Below are positions 63,641-64,000 of a stretch of 64,000 nucleotides of DNA, one piece after another. Within the stretch, counting starts at the first letter, position 1, and every line of letters begins with the position of its first letter. The notes under the pieces were generated by a model that saw only the letters and a program-made list of their open reading frames with translations, was not told the origin of the DNA and did no database searches. Source of the stretch: Spirochaetaceae bacterium. GTDB lineage: Bacteria > Spirochaetota > Leptospiria > Leptospirales > Leptonemataceae. The stretch covers positions 191,001 to 255,000 of the forward strand of contig PCBI01000018.1 of the NCBI GenBank assembly GCA_002730875.1. The letters are read 5' to 3'. Made by a program: the position numbers and the translations under genes.

Positions 63641-64000
63641 ATGATTGGACACAAGAACAGAAGCACCCCCTGGATTTTGGCCACAGCGATTCTATTCTTC
63701 GCTGGTTCGGCATTGCAGGCGCAGGTAGTACGATACCGATCCAATGCCTATGATATTCAATCGGGCAAGTACATGTACACCGAAAACCATGCTGAGCACT
63801 GGCAAAACGGCAAGCATGCCTATAGCATCGTAACCTACACCGACCCCCAGGGCCAGGTGATGGCCGTGAAAAAGATTGTATTCACGGGCAGCAAAGTGGC
63901 TCCCAACTACGATCTGTCCGATAAGCGAAGCGGGCTGGAAGAAGGGGCCCGGGTAAACGGAAATTCAGTGAGCGTCTACTATAAGCCTTCGGCCTCCGAA
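63641..64000 (+). CDS. Secreted protein of unknown function (3' end outside window)
   Basis: A 120-codon fragment open to the window end. It begins with a signal peptide (STPWILATAILFFAGSALQA, cleavage near LQA-Q). The mature part, VVRYRSNAYDIQSGKYMYTENHAEHWQNGKHAYSIVTYTDPQGQVMAVKKIVF split here into two blocks by eye, has a beta-rich look with Tyr/His-rich strands and no family that I recognise. It continues beyond position 64000, so the length and domain content are unknown. ATG 63641 is used. Confidence 0.6.
   Translation, partial: MIGHKNRSTPWILATAILFFAGSALQAQVVRYRSNAYDIQSGKYMYTENHAEHWQNGKHAYSIVTYTDPQGQVMAVKKIVFTGSKVAPNYDLSDKRSGLEEGARVNGNSVSVYYKPSASE

Overview
The window looks like a chromosomal segment of a spirochaete of the order Leptospirales, most like the GC-rich genera Leptonema or Turneriella rather than Leptospira itself. 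The grounds are indirect: moderately high GC, a 5S rRNA gene standing alone with its own promoter and terminator (split rRNA genes are known in this order), many lipoproteins with relaxed lipoboxes, and several large 7TM sensor proteins joined to cyclase, PP2C or AraC output domains. No tRNA, insertion sequence, phage gene or CRISPR array was seen.

Layout. 1-8.3 kb: a transglutaminase-like protein, a copper set (PCu(A)C chaperone, an alpha/beta hydrolase, Sco), a 7TM receptor adenylate cyclase, a lipoprotein, an SCP2-type thiolase with a strong terminator, and a coiled-coil membrane protein with a pseudopilin-like end. 8.4-10.3 kb: a DUF2141 protein and an outer-membrane barrel. 10.4-16.9 kb: a five-gene minus-strand operon (two thiolase-like proteins without the nucleophilic cysteine, a DUF35 protein, an acyl-CoA-synthetase/DUF35 fusion, an MFS transporter) behind a perfect TetR-type inverted repeat. 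17-21.2 kb: a lipoprotein, a serine hydrolase with a membrane tail, a LURP-one-like protein and a DUF1295 reductase. 21.3-28.1 kb: a probable minus-strand operon of an outer-membrane barrel, two small proteins and two papain-like proteases with fibronectin III repeats. 28.1-30.4 kb: an AGCS-transporter-like domain fused to phosphatidylserine decarboxylase.

30.4-36.7 kb: a TPM protein, the lone 5S rRNA, an alpha/beta hydrolase and the DabA/DabB inorganic-carbon pump. 36.9-45.2 kb: a penicillin-recognising enzyme, a 7TM/HAMP/SpoIIE-phosphatase/TPR protein, an RpiB-like isomerase and several proteins of unknown or general function. 45.3-48.3 kb: UspA, GAPDH and phosphoglycerate kinase. 48.7-51.2 kb: a second receptor cyclase translationally coupled to a CarF/TMEM189-type plasmalogen-forming desaturase. 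51.3-56.1 kb: PilZ, a lipoprotein, a voltage-gated K+ channel with a zinc ribbon, a hydrolase and a 7TM-AraC regulator. 56.4-58.6 kb: a YHYH / MORN-type / Sco operon. 59-64 kb: a TPMT-like methyltransferase, a single-HKD PLD protein, a DsbA-family protein, an M23 endopeptidase lipoprotein and a truncated secreted protein.

Themes: acyl-CoA chemistry (thiolases, DUF35, PSD, desaturase), two copper/cytochrome-oxidase maturation sets, membrane sensors using cAMP, c-di-GMP and PP2C output, and secreted proteases. Short tandem repeats with periods that are mostly multiples of three recur between genes. The most unusual items are the nucleophile-less thiolase/DUF35 operon, the AGCS-PSD fusion and the barrel/FN3-protease operon.
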